Shown here: piece by piece, positions 34,101-43,128 of the stretch
How the letters are laid out: each line of letters opens with the position of its first letter
How positions within the stretch are numbered: position 1 is the stretch's first letter
Source of the DNA: Craspedostauros australis
Taxonomy: Eukaryota > Bacillariophyta > Bacillariophyceae > Mastogloiales > Achnanthaceae
Assembly (NCBI GenBank): GCA_026770025.1
Contig: JAMXDE010000016.1
Location: forward strand, 1,302,001 to 1,366,000
DNA length: 64,000 bases
Direction: 5' to 3'
Position numbers and translations under genes: made by a program
Notes under the pieces: model-generated
What the model was told of the DNA's origin: nothing
What the model saw: the letters and a program-made list of their open reading frames with translations, nothing else
The model's database searches: none

Positions 34101-34341
34101 TGCTCTCCGTCACACCAGTCTCCTCTTGCTTGATCGCCTTGAGAATCCTCTTCTCCTTACGTTGTAGCCTTGCAGACCGTTTTTCTTCGGTCTCGTCGAT
34201 CGCGCTTGCGTCTGCGCCTGAGAGGACAGTAGCCGCGGCTGCTTCCTTCTCTTCTCGTGGTGGAGTCTCACTCGCACCTTCTTCTCTCTTGATAGTCGGG
34301 TTGGACAGAGGGATGTCTTTCAATTCCTCTTCCTTGCTCAT
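28173..34341 (-). pseudogene. Element B gag-pol, frameshifted between protease and integrase
   Basis: Gag starts at ATG 34339-34341 (MSKEEELKDI). Gag has CCHC knuckles at about residues 387-400 and 432-445, then an Asp/Glu-rich region, then protease DSGAS with Asp about 835. The frame runs off after KYTPK at 31585. The remaining pol, from 31643 to 28173, is open in the +1 frame: VNLFSTNKAL, integrase with TPQQNGRVERKF, RT with YVDDCFCCG, RNase H with DSEYAGDKNT, ending at a TGA 20 bp before the polypurine tract. The break lies at a run of six A on the coding strand (31643-31648), where A has the same reading without the extra base. An indel in a homopolymer, either real or a sequencing error, is the simplest cause. 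Apart from that base, pol shows no stop. Confidence 0.9.
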
Positions 34342-34423
34342 TCAGTCTGTTGCTCCTGAATGATGTTCGTCTTCCTCGCACGATCCGATCCGCGGGCTCG
34401 CCCTGATCTATCGTTTATAAACG

Positions 34424-35215
34424 TGTTGGCAAGTTCCGCTCACAGTAACCTACGATCGTGGAAGATGGTGTTGGTTGATAGTCATCTGTTTGCTATTTCA
34501 TTACTTGGCTACTCCGATACTCTTGGTGTACGCCGTTCTCTTGCCCGATGCTCTCGGCGCTTCAATCTGTTTCGTAGATTCAGTCACCGACTATGAGTCG
34601 GTACGCGAGATCCTCTCTCGTTCCTCTCTGTATTCTCTCTCTCTCTTTCTCAACATCATGTGCTCATGCTACACGATACTCCGTGTTCGATGCGTACTCC
34701 GCATTCGACACTCTGTTCATTCAGTACTGGCTTCTACTCCATGAGTACTTACCATTTGAAGTTCATCTGCAGTATCCATGATCTTCATGGGTCATTGTAT
34801 CTTCGTCTCCTGCTCTGACTTGGAGACAGCTGTCGACGTGGTGACATGTTGACATCCTGTCAACGTCAGTAGGCGTCCTTCTGCTCTCCAGATGTCATGT
34901 TCCATTGGTGATGCAGCAGTCTGTCAGATGATATCGTCATCTGAGGTTTAGTTGGGAAGTACCTCGAGATTCTCTTGGTACCATTGATGCATGGACGGAC
35001 GATCTTCTGATTCTCCCAGAAATCATTATTTGCAAATTTCCTCCAGAAATCTTGCCCCTTTTCGTGTGTTCCATTTCCCCTGTAATTCTGACGAATCACA
35101 GTATACTATCGACACGAATGTAGTTATACCGTCCAAGTGCGTATGAGAGAATAGCAGGTGAACGATGCACATATACACGTACATCTTGACGTATACTCAC
35201 ATGTACATCTCGACA
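34424..35215 (-). repeat. Element B 5' LTR
   Basis: 792 bp. In element orientation it is followed by CGTTTATAAACG (34412-34423), the same palindrome as next to the A LTR. Confidence 0.94.
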
Positions 35216-36199
35216 CACCTGCGCACCACACGAGGCACCATCTCTGATCTGAACTACTGGACCGTCTCCAAAGCTCTCCGGCGGAACGACGTCCAAGCCA
35301 AATGGTGTAGCAGGTGGGGTCACAGCCAGCCAGCCGAAGTGGACTGGATGCCCCTACGCTCCGCCTCACGGAAATGGAAAGGCGGCAAGCGACGCACCCT
35401 ACTCAAACTCATGACAGGCACCAGCGCCAGCGGAAAGAATATGGCCAGGAGACAGCAGACGACAACGGACCGCTGCCCCCGGTGCGGGAGGTCCGAGGAC
35501 AACTCCCACATCATCATGTGCCCCGGCCTGTCCAGCCAAGCTATCTGGGCCAAGGCGATACAGAAAGTGCGGTCAATCGTGCGACCGCCAACGACACCAC
35601 CGGAAATCGCCCAGCTAGTGTGCACGGCCATACAACGCATCACCACCGGAGGCCTCCCGCCATCCGGCATCAGAGACTCCCCCACCAAGGACATACAATT
35701 GCACCAGAGCAAAGTGGGTTGGAATGCAATGGTTTGGGGAGGCTGGGCCGTTCAGTGGAGATCACAGGCGCCGCCCATGGCACCTCACCGCCGCAGACGA
35801 GCCCCGCGGTTACTCCATGACTGGCAAGCCAGCGTTACCAATACTCTGTGGCACGCAGTGTTGGCCCAGTGGCAGGATCGCAACGAAACCAAAGCAGCCC
35901 TGCAGTACGACGACATGACGCCAGTGTTGCTCCAGTACTTCCAAGCGTTGAGATCGCAGGCAACGTCCACCACACCAGCGGCGCTGCGCCCGCTCTGGGA
36001 ACGCCCCCCTAGCACTGAGGCGACCAGCCAGATCATTCCTTGGGTCCAGACCTTGCGCCAGAGCCTTGGCGACTCCGCTCCGCCAATCGACAAGGTGCTG
36101 GTGAACTGGATGAGCAACGCAAGCCGCAACGCCCGTACCCGACCACACGACGACACACCCAACAGCCAGTTGCTGCGCACGCCATACTCCCAGCGATGA
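35216..36199 (+). CDS. ORF of unknown origin with a Cys/His knuckle, 5' end lost at the B LTR
   Basis: The open frame begins inside the B LTR (35165) but only sequence after 35215 belongs to it, about 327 residues ending at TGA 36197-36199. CPRCGRSEDNSHIIMCPG near the middle is a CxxC..H..C knuckle of the type found at the C-termini of many non-LTR reverse transcriptases and related ORFs; the rest is Trp- and Arg-rich with no domain I recognise. A truncated reverse-transcriptase tail is my best guess. The base composition is more GC-rich than its neighbours. It could also be a second ORF of the surrounding piggyBac-type element. Confidence 0.45.
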   Translation, partial: HLRTTRGTISDLNYWTVSKALRRNDVQAKWCSRWGHSQPAEVDWMPLRSASRKWKGGKRRTLLKLMTGTSASGKNMARRQQTTTDRCPRCGRSEDNSHIIMCPGLSSQAIWAKAIQKVRSIVRPPTTPPEIAQLVCTAIQRITTGGLPPSGIRDSPTKDIQLHQSKVGWNAMVWGGWAVQWRSQAPPMAPHRRRRAPRLLHDWQASVTNTLWHAVLAQWQDRNETKAALQYDDMTPVLLQYFQALRSQATSTTPAALRPLWERPPSTEATSQIIPWVQTLRQSLGDSAPPIDKVLVNWMSNASRNARTRPHDDTPNSQLLRTPYSQR

Positions 36200-36328
36200 T
36201 AACCCACGACACACAGAAGAAACGCATATGCATCCGTTCCCGCTGCGTGCTGACACGTAGAATAAACGAGGCGGAATCAAAGCGCCCCCGGCGCATGACC
36301 TAACAGTTAGAATCCGTGTGATATAAAA

Positions 36329-38056
36329 ATGAACATCGACACTATCCTGGAAATCTTCTTTCCACTCTCGCTCCTGGAGAAGATCCAATTCCATACCAAC
36401 AACCATCTTCGAAACACCAAATCAACGGCACCCATCATCACTGTCCCTGAGCTGTACATCTTCTTTGCCATGTACTACTACATGGGATTCTTCCGAGCTC
36501 CGGCAAAACGCGACTACTGGAGAGCTGCATCCATCTCTGTTCCAACTCATCTGTTTATGACGTACATGTCAAGAGGAAGATATGAAACAGTATGGAAACA
36601 TATTCACTTCACTGCATTGCTAACATGGGACAAAGCATCCAAATTGTCAGTGGAGACAGCAGGTGAACAACCAGAAGCTGAGGATGACATGAGCCCCATG
36701 GACTTTGTTCCATCTTGGCAACGGAATGCGTCAGGATTCTCAGAAGAGCCGCCACCAGAAGCCAAGGATGTTGCTGCTAGCAGACCCAACACTGCAAAGA
36801 GGGAGGCAAGGGCATCCACACTATCACAGCAGAAACAATCTTCCATGCTCCAAACAAATCGTTCATGGTATGCCAAGGTTCAGCCACTTCTGAACCACAC
36901 CAACAGTGTGTCGAAGCGGCTGTGTCTGAGACCTGGCTATGCATGCGCCATTGATGAGATGATGGTCCGATTCAAGGGAAGATCGGCGCAGACGCATCGC
37001 ATGCGGCAGAAGCCGATCAAGGAAGGGTACAAGTTCTATTCGCTGTGCTGCTCAGCCTCAGGGTTCATGTTCCATGTGCTGCCATCGGGGCGCCTGGACA
37101 AAACCACCAGGATCAACAACACCGTCGCAGAGCTGCTTGCCAAACTCAACCCTGCACACAAGCACGTCGTTGCCATGGACAATCTATTCACTACAAAGAC
37201 AGTCATTGAAAAGTCAAGGGAGATGGGAGTGGGTATTGTTGGAACGGCAAGGAATCGTCGTGGATTCCCTCCCAAGGAAATGAAGGACATCGAAGATGAT
37301 TGCTTCAACTCTCTGTACATCTGGACAGAGAGTGACAAGTATGTCATTACTCGATGGGTGGATAACAATGTGGTGCTCATGGTAAGTACAGTCCATTATG
37401 GAAATGAGACAGTCGCAAAGAATCGACATCGACCACGACAGACCACAACAAACAAAAAACATCTGAGAACTGTCTGGGGTGATGACTGGAATGCTGCAAT
37501 CAGGATCCCAAGAATGATCAATGACTACAATCATTGGATGGGAGGGGTGGATTGGTGCGATCAGCTTATCGCATACTATCAACCAAATCTGCGGTGTTGA
37601 AGGGTATGGATGCCAATCATGTTTCACCTACTTGACATACTGAGGGTGAACTCATGGATCGCACACAGCCACCTTGTGGAGGAGGAGGATCGAATGGATC
37701 ACAAATCATATGGCTTGGCGATGGTGGAAGCGCTGGTGCGAAAAGCAAGGACGTGCGAAGGTCGTGGCACAAGGAGGGCAGGGAGAATCCCAAAGGAGAT
37801 ACGAACAAGGACGAGGATGAGCAGTACCCAACCAGAACTAAGCGCGGATCGGTTCATGGGGGTGTATTCAGACCACAGACAGATAATCGACGAGGATGGA
37901 AAGCAACGACTTTGCCAATATTGCTGCTACGTGAAGGCCACAAATAAAATTACTGGCCTAGAAAGAAACACCCCAAAAAGGGTGAAACGGATCTGCAGCT
38001 TGTGCGGAGTCCATATCTGCAAGGAACATTGGAGTATCTACCATGGAAGGTGTTGA
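36329..38056 (+). pseudogene. piggyBac-type transposase with one in-frame TGA
   Basis: About 575 codons from ATG 36329 (MNIDTILEIFF) to the stop at 38054-38056, a normal length. N-terminal piggyBac core FFAMYYYMGFFRAP and SRGRYETVWKHIHF; catalytic Asp 209 (AIDEMMVRFKGR), Asp 284 (VAMDNLFTTK) and Asp 408 with Asp 411 (NHWMGGVDWCDQ). The only break is TGA 37598-37600 (codon 424) between QPNLRC and RVWMPIMFHLLDI; the frame is the same on both sides. The C-terminal Cys-rich zinc domain (from about residue 529, CQYCC..CSLCGVHICKEHWSIYH) is complete. Role: cut-and-paste transposase. With one stop it is probably dead, but otherwise it looks hardly decayed. Confidence 0.88.
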
Positions 38057-38222
38057 AGTAAGGTAAAACATAATTTCAGTGGTTCCCAACGATAGCACTA
38101 GTAAACGATGGTACAGATTTAGTTTTCACGTAGGCCGTGGTAGGACAAACACGTTCAAAATTTAACACGGTGTCGGGATAAACGATATAATAGTGCACTT
38201 ATCTCTGGGTCATGAAGGGATA

Positions 38223-39007
38223 GATAGTGGGGGCTACGGGAGTAACGTACTTAGCACAATACGGATTTGTGCTGATATTCATAGCATGCCCTTTTGGAAA
38301 CATGGAACTCAACTTCATGGGAGGGTTGGTTGCTGAGCATGTTGGTCAAAGCACTGATCAAGTCTGTGGGTGTCATCAAAGACATGCCAGCACATGTGCG
38401 AAAATGCACACACCCAGAATGTACGGAGGCACCTATGACCTTTTGGGCCAATGGCAACACGCAACGACCATTTCGAACCAGTTGTGTGTCACGGTCAATG
38501 ATCTCTCGCATTCGTTGTGCTTCAACAGATGTCCAAACAGACGTTGATCTTCTTCGATGGTTTTACTCATAGCAGTCGAAGATTCTCGTTTTCAGCGATG
38601 TCACGCAACAGAACTCCGTTGTCCCTCCTTTCTTCTTGTTGTCCACGTACATTTTCGCAATGGATGGGAACCGGTGGATGCGAACCAGAACCAGGGGTGC
38701 GATCAAGAGAAGGACCCAAATCAGAATCAGAGGTGCGATCAAGAGAAGGAGGCAAACACAAAGAGAAGACCAAGACAACAAGACAACAAGACAACAAAGC
38801 ACACCACTCAACCCCATACCCGAGCACATCAACAACAGACATCGAGATACCACACAGTGTATGATACCCATACAAATACAAGCTATTGAAGACACCACCA
38901 TCGATATCTCCGCCATAGGTAACTCGAACTACACTCTTCCTCGACAGCCAATCCAACGTCAATCGCCCAACATCAATCGTCCAGTAATCATCGACCATCC
39001 TCTCAAA
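38223..39007 (+). other. Spacer upstream of the ankyrin gene
   Basis: No recognisable gene. The ankyrin frame is open from 38636 but this part is low-complexity, with a 33-bp direct repeat (GGTGCGATCAAGAGAAGGA at about 38694 and 38730), and is better read as promoter and 5' UTR. A 92-codon frame at 38294-38572 contains two Cys residues in KCTHPEC but nothing more familiar. Confidence 0.4.
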
Positions 39008-41893
39008 ATGCCGAATGTTACGAACGAACAACTCTTTGCTGCTGTCGCAACAGGTGACTTGTCGGTGTTGAAGGAATGGAAGACGCAGAACCAGACGCAG
39101 AATGAAGGAGTTGATGCCAACAAACTGACAGACAGCAAGGGATGGACTTGCCTCCAAGTGGCATGCGTTACCGGCCAGCTGGAGTGTGTCAAGTACCTCA
39201 TCGAATCATGTGAGGCCGATACCAACTGCAAAGACAACAATGGTCTCACTCCCCTTCATCTGGCATGCATGTCCGGCCAGCTGGAATGTGTGAAGTACCT
39301 CATCGAATCAGGCAGGGCCGACATCAACTGCCAAAACAACTATGGTCACACTCCCCTTCATGCGGCATGCCGAAACGGCCAGCTGGAGTGTGTGAAGTAC
39401 CTCATCGAATCATGCAGGGCTGACACCAACTGCCAAGACAACGACGGTGACACTCCCCTTTATATCGCATGCATCACTGGCCAACTGGAATGTGTGAAGT
39501 ACCTCATCGAATCATGTAAGGCCGACGCCAACTGCAAAAACAACAAAGGTCTCACTCCCTTTCATGCGGCATGCCAAAACGGCCAGCTGGAATGTGTGAA
39601 GTACCTCATCGAATCACGCGGGGCTGACATCAACTGCAAAACCAACGATGGTCTCACTCCCCTTCATCAGGCATGCATAAACAACCATCTGGAGTGTGTG
39701 AAGTACCTCATCGAATCACGCGGGGCCAACATCAACTGCAAAGACAACAATGGTCTCACTTCCCTTCATGCGGCATGCGTTACCGGCCAGCTGGAGTGTG
39801 TCAAGTACCTCATCGAATCACGCGGGGCCGACGCCAACTGCAAAAACAACGATGGTTCCACTCCCCTTCATGCGGCATGCTACAACGGCCAGCTGGAGTG
39901 TGTGAAGTACCTCATCGAATCATGTGAGGCGGACATCTACTGCAAAGACAATGCTGGTTGGACTCCCCTTCATTGGGCATGCCAATACGGCCAGCTGGAG
40001 TGTGCGAAGTACCTCATCCAATCACATGGGGTCAACGTCAACCTCCAAAACTTGTTAGGTGCCACTCCCCTTCATCTTGCATGCTCCAAGAGTCATTCTG
40101 AATGCGTGGAGTACCTCATCGCATCAGCCAATGCCGATGTCGACATCCAAAACAAAGACAACAAAACCCCTCTCGATGTGATCGGCACAAACGATCAAAT
40201 CAAGGTGATGAGATCGATCATCACTGGTCTCAGTCTCCGCAACCCGCAACTGCGGCAGCAGTTGAAAGAGAACAAGCAGGAAGGCCAGCAACTGAAGCTG
40301 GAGTTGGGACAGCAGAAGGAAGAAATGCAGCGCATGCTCTCGAAAAGTCAGCGAGAGAACGAACAACTGAAACAGCAGTTGGAATGGGAGGGGCAAGAGA
40401 AGAACAAGAAGAACCAGGAGAACGAACAACTGAAGCGGCAGTTGAAACAGCAGAAGGAAGAAATGCAGGGCATGCTCTCGAAAAGTCGACGAGAGAACGA
40501 ACAAGTGAAACGGCAGTTAGAACGGGAGGGGCAAGAGAAGAGCAAGAAGGACCAGAAGAGCGAACAACTGAAACGGCAGTTGGAACGGGAGGGGCAAGAG
40601 AAGAACAAGAAGGGTCAGGAGAACAAGCAACTGAAACAGCAGTTGAAACAGCAGAAGGAAGCAATGCAGGGCATGCTCTCGAAGAGTCAGCAAGAGAATG
40701 AACAACTGAAGCGGGAGTTGGGACAGCAAAAGGAAGAAATGCAGCACATGCTCTCAAAAAGTCAACGAGAGAGCGAACAACTGAAACGGCAGTTGAAACG
40801 GGAGGGGCAAGAAAAGAACAAGAAGGACCAGGAGAACAAGCAACTGAAACGGCAGTTGAAACAGCAGTCAAAACAACAGTCGAAACAGCAGAAGGAAGCA
40901 ATGCAGGGCATGGTCTCAACAACTCGACGGGAGAACGAACAGCTGAAACAGCAGTTGGAACGGGAGGGGGAAGAGAAGAAACAAAAGGACCAGGAGAACG
41001 AACAACTGAAGCAGCAGTTGAAACAGCAGAAGGAAGCAATGCAGGGCATGGTCTCGAAAAGTCAACGAGAGAGCGAACAACTGAAACGGCAGCTGAAACA
41101 ACACTTCAAGATCAGCATCGACCAAGATCGTCGCGCCGCTGTTGGTGCCGAGGCCATCGCAGACACTACCTTCCTGTGCGGACAAGGGGACGACCAACAA
41201 TCAATCAAGGCAAACTCCGCAGTCCTCATTGTCACTGTTCCATCCATTCAGACATTGATCAACTCTGGAATCCAACATCAATGCGCTCACGATGGTGCTC
41301 AAGATGGAACTGAACCCATCCAAACAACCATCCCTCTTCCCAACCTTCAACCAAAACACGTCCGACACGTCCTCCAATGCATCTACACAGGTGAGATGTC
41401 TTTCGACAACAGCACTCATGAAGACACCAACGATGATGACGCAAACCAGCCAACTCCCACCCTCACTGGATGGCACGATCTGCAACAGCTGATCCTTGTG
41501 GCCAACAAGTTCGGCTTCTGGCGACTCAAGCTTGTTCTTGAAGCGGAGTTGGCCCACAAATATCTCACACAGACCACCATGATGGATGCATTGATACTCG
41601 CTGATCAACACAACTGCGTGGTGTTGAAGGATGCCGCGATGAGAATGGCAGCTGGATATGATCAAAATCTGTTCACTCATCCAGATTTCAAGAAACTGGT
41701 TCCGCACCATCAACTGATGACGGAGACCCAGGCGTTTTGCAGTGGGGAAGCAGAGAGTGATGATGAGTACAGCCACATGTCCATGATGGAGCTGTACAAG
41801 ATCATAGATGAGGACGAGGGTACAGCACAGATTGATTCATACATGGATCGGGCAACACTCGTGGACCTCGTCCGCTCAATGAGAACCAATTGA
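39008..41893 (+). CDS. Ankyrin repeat / coiled-coil / BTB-like protein
   Basis: 961 residues from ATG 39008 (MPNVTNEQLF), chosen because it directly precedes the ankyrin cap and has AAAATG context; an in-frame ATG at 38636 would add 124 low-complexity residues. Residues about 10-395: a capping helix pair and ten ankyrin repeats of exactly 34 residues (consensus TPLHAAC..GQLECVKYLIES..AD.NCK.N.G), nearly identical, implying recent tandem expansion. Residues about 410-700: Gln/Glu/Lys-rich coiled coil made of duplicated KQQKEEMQGMLSKS-type units. Residues about 700-860: ADTTFLCGQ..IKANSAVLI and HVLQCIYTGEM, a BTB/POZ-like fold, followed by a helical region. Stop TGA. Likely a scaffold or E3-ligase adaptor that binds partners through the repeats; this is inferred from the domains. 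It is the clearest intact host gene in the window. Confidence 0.88.
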   Translation: MPNVTNEQLFAAVATGDLSVLKEWKTQNQTQNEGVDANKLTDSKGWTCLQVACVTGQLECVKYLIESCEADTNCKDNNGLTPLHLACMSGQLECVKYLIESGRADINCQNNYGHTPLHAACRNGQLECVKYLIESCRADTNCQDNDGDTPLYIACITGQLECVKYLIESCKADANCKNNKGLTPFHAACQNGQLECVKYLIESRGADINCKTNDGLTPLHQACINNHLECVKYLIESRGANINCKDNNGLTSLHAACVTGQLECVKYLIESRGADANCKNNDGSTPLHAACYNGQLECVKYLIESCEADIYCKDNAGWTPLHWACQYGQLECAKYLIQSHGVNVNLQNLLGATPLHLACSKSHSECVEYLIASANADVDIQNKDNKTPLDVIGTNDQIKVMRSIITGLSLRNPQLRQQLKENKQEGQQLKLELGQQKEEMQRMLSKSQRENEQLKQQLEWEGQEKNKKNQENEQLKRQLKQQKEEMQGMLSKSRRENEQVKRQLEREGQEKSKKDQKSEQLKRQLEREGQEKNKKGQENKQLKQQLKQQKEAMQGMLSKSQQENEQLKRELGQQKEEMQHMLSKSQRESEQLKRQLKREGQEKNKKDQENKQLKRQLKQQSKQQSKQQKEAMQGMVSTTRRENEQLKQQLEREGEEKKQKDQENEQLKQQLKQQKEAMQGMVSKSQRESEQLKRQLKQHFKISIDQDRRAAVGAEAIADTTFLCGQGDDQQSIKANSAVLIVTVPSIQTLINSGIQHQCAHDGAQDGTEPIQTTIPLPNLQPKHVRHVLQCIYTGEMSFDNSTHEDTNDDDANQPTPTLTGWHDLQQLILVANKFGFWRLKLVLEAELAHKYLTQTTMMDALILADQHNCVVLKDAAMRMAAGYDQNLFTHPDFKKLVPHHQLMTETQAFCSGEAESDDEYSHMSMMELYKIIDEDEGTAQIDSYMDRATLVDLVRSMRTN

Positions 41894-42372
41894 TCCAAAG
41901 TGGTTGAGACGGACGGCGCTGCTGAAGAAGAGGAGTGAAGTGCCAGACCATACCTTACCATACTATCACAGCAGTCCTCGAGAAGTGAACGCATGGCAGA
42001 ATTGAGTTGATGGATAAACCTAGTCGTCAGAATAGTCATTAGGATAGAAACCGTGTAAAAGGAACCTGAGCAATTAATGATCCATTCATTCAATGGTGCG
42101 TCCGGCATGCCTTCACCGTCACCTTTGCTGATCCATGCGGCATGCTGCTCCATGCACTCCTGTGTCATTCGCAGCATGGTCTGGCTAAACTGCGAGATAC
42201 GCATGGTCTTCTGTGCATGAATTGCAGATGGGTATGGAAGGAGCTGCGTGGGAAATGATGGTGGACCTCGCGGGCATCATGCCTGGCTAGAAGGGCTCGA
42301 ATCCAACTTGATGAAGTGGAGCGTACTGCAACAGTCAGCTTGTTGTTGGTGCTGCAGTTCGTGCATGATGTC
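41894..42372. other. 3' region of the ankyrin gene
   Basis: About 480 bp with no convincing ORF; the minus-strand frame 41710-42204 is antisense to the gene end. The last six bases (GATGTC) are the left target duplication of element D. Confidence 0.5.
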
Positions 42373-43053
42373 TGTTGGAAATCCGGGGTTAGTGTTAGTA
42401 AGACCTAATTCGTTGTTAGACCGTACTATTCAGAACTGTGAGCTCATTCTCTTCAGCTCCTTTGCCTTTCGTTTCTCATGTAGCATCTCCTGCAGCAGCA
42501 TCGTGTTAGACTGTTGTATTCATGCATCTCATCATCATGAATCAACGCTTGCATGCATGAGATCTTATCCGCAGGCATCCTTGTCATGCACATCGTCGTG
42601 CATATCCGTAGGCATTCTTGCCATGCACCTCGTCGTGCATATCCTTATTCTACATTCCCTGCGGTACGATTCCACAGTCTTGCGTTTCGCTCTTGATCTC
42701 CTGACACCGAACTCCACGATTGGTGTCATGATTGGTGTCATGGATGATACCCTTTCTGAGTTGTTCTAGTCCCTGGCTGACACGTGCCATGATCTCCAGA
42801 TGGGGTGATCATCAATGTGTCGGTCATCATCTTCCTTCACATGATTTAGATATCGTGGCCTTTTCTTGATTCACAGAGGACAGGCTTGTTTTCTTGGTAG
42901 GACTGAGGTCATTCCCGTGTGATTCGTGTCGTGGTTGGAATGGATAATATTCAAAGGTGTGACGAATAATATCCAAAGGTGTGACAAATAATGTTGGGAG
43001 TTGCGGCAATCATAGGTATCTTTCCGACAGAGTCGTACCCTCGATTCCTGACA
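42373..43053 (-). repeat. Element D 3' LTR
   Basis: 681 bp. Its U3 half (near 43053) carries the variants found in D'; its U5 half (near 42373) does not. Confidence 0.95.
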
Positions 43054-43128
43054 CCCTTCCATTGTCGCATCGACAACACATCACTCACACTCTCACATTT
43101 TTCATAATTTCGCGTCCTCTCCTCTCCG

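Larger units (their letters stand above)
27361..35215 (-). mobile_element. Ty1/copia retrotransposon B, full length
   Basis: 7855 bp on the minus strand: 792-bp LTRs (TGTCGAG..GCCAACA) at 27361-28152 and 34424-35215 differing at about ten bases, polypurine tract AGGAAGGG, and gag-pol in two overlapping frames because of a one-base indel. Protein is close to element A throughout, but the LTR is unrelated except at its tips. The flanks (GCAACC left, CACCTG right) show no target duplication, so one flank has probably been rearranged or replaced; the left one is a minisatellite. Confidence 0.93.
26567..38222 (+). mobile_element. Candidate piggyBac-type element bounded by a 15-bp inverted pair, interrupted by B
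   Basis: TATCCCTTCATGACC at 26567-26581 recurs inverted at 38208-38222, and both ends also share an inner ATATCGTTTA. Between them lie the piggyBac transposase (36329-38056), an unknown ORF, the minisatellite and element B; without B the segment is about 3.8 kb, a normal piggyBac size. Against this, no TTAA flanks either end, and TTAA targets are the rule for piggyBac. The termini resemble those of T1 and of the element at 50509 (all TATCC). Treat as a hypothesis. Confidence 0.35.

Noticed and set aside
36329-38056. TTAA target sites for the piggyBac element at 26601-26604 and 38161-38164.
   Set aside because: TTAA is present at both places, but the sequences beside them are not inverted repeats of each other, so they do not define ends.
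38636-39007. Extended start of the ankyrin protein at 38636, adding 124 residues.
   Set aside because: The extra part is low-complexity Arg/Gln/Thr with small DNA repeats and no domain, and the downstream ATG directly precedes the ankyrin cap.
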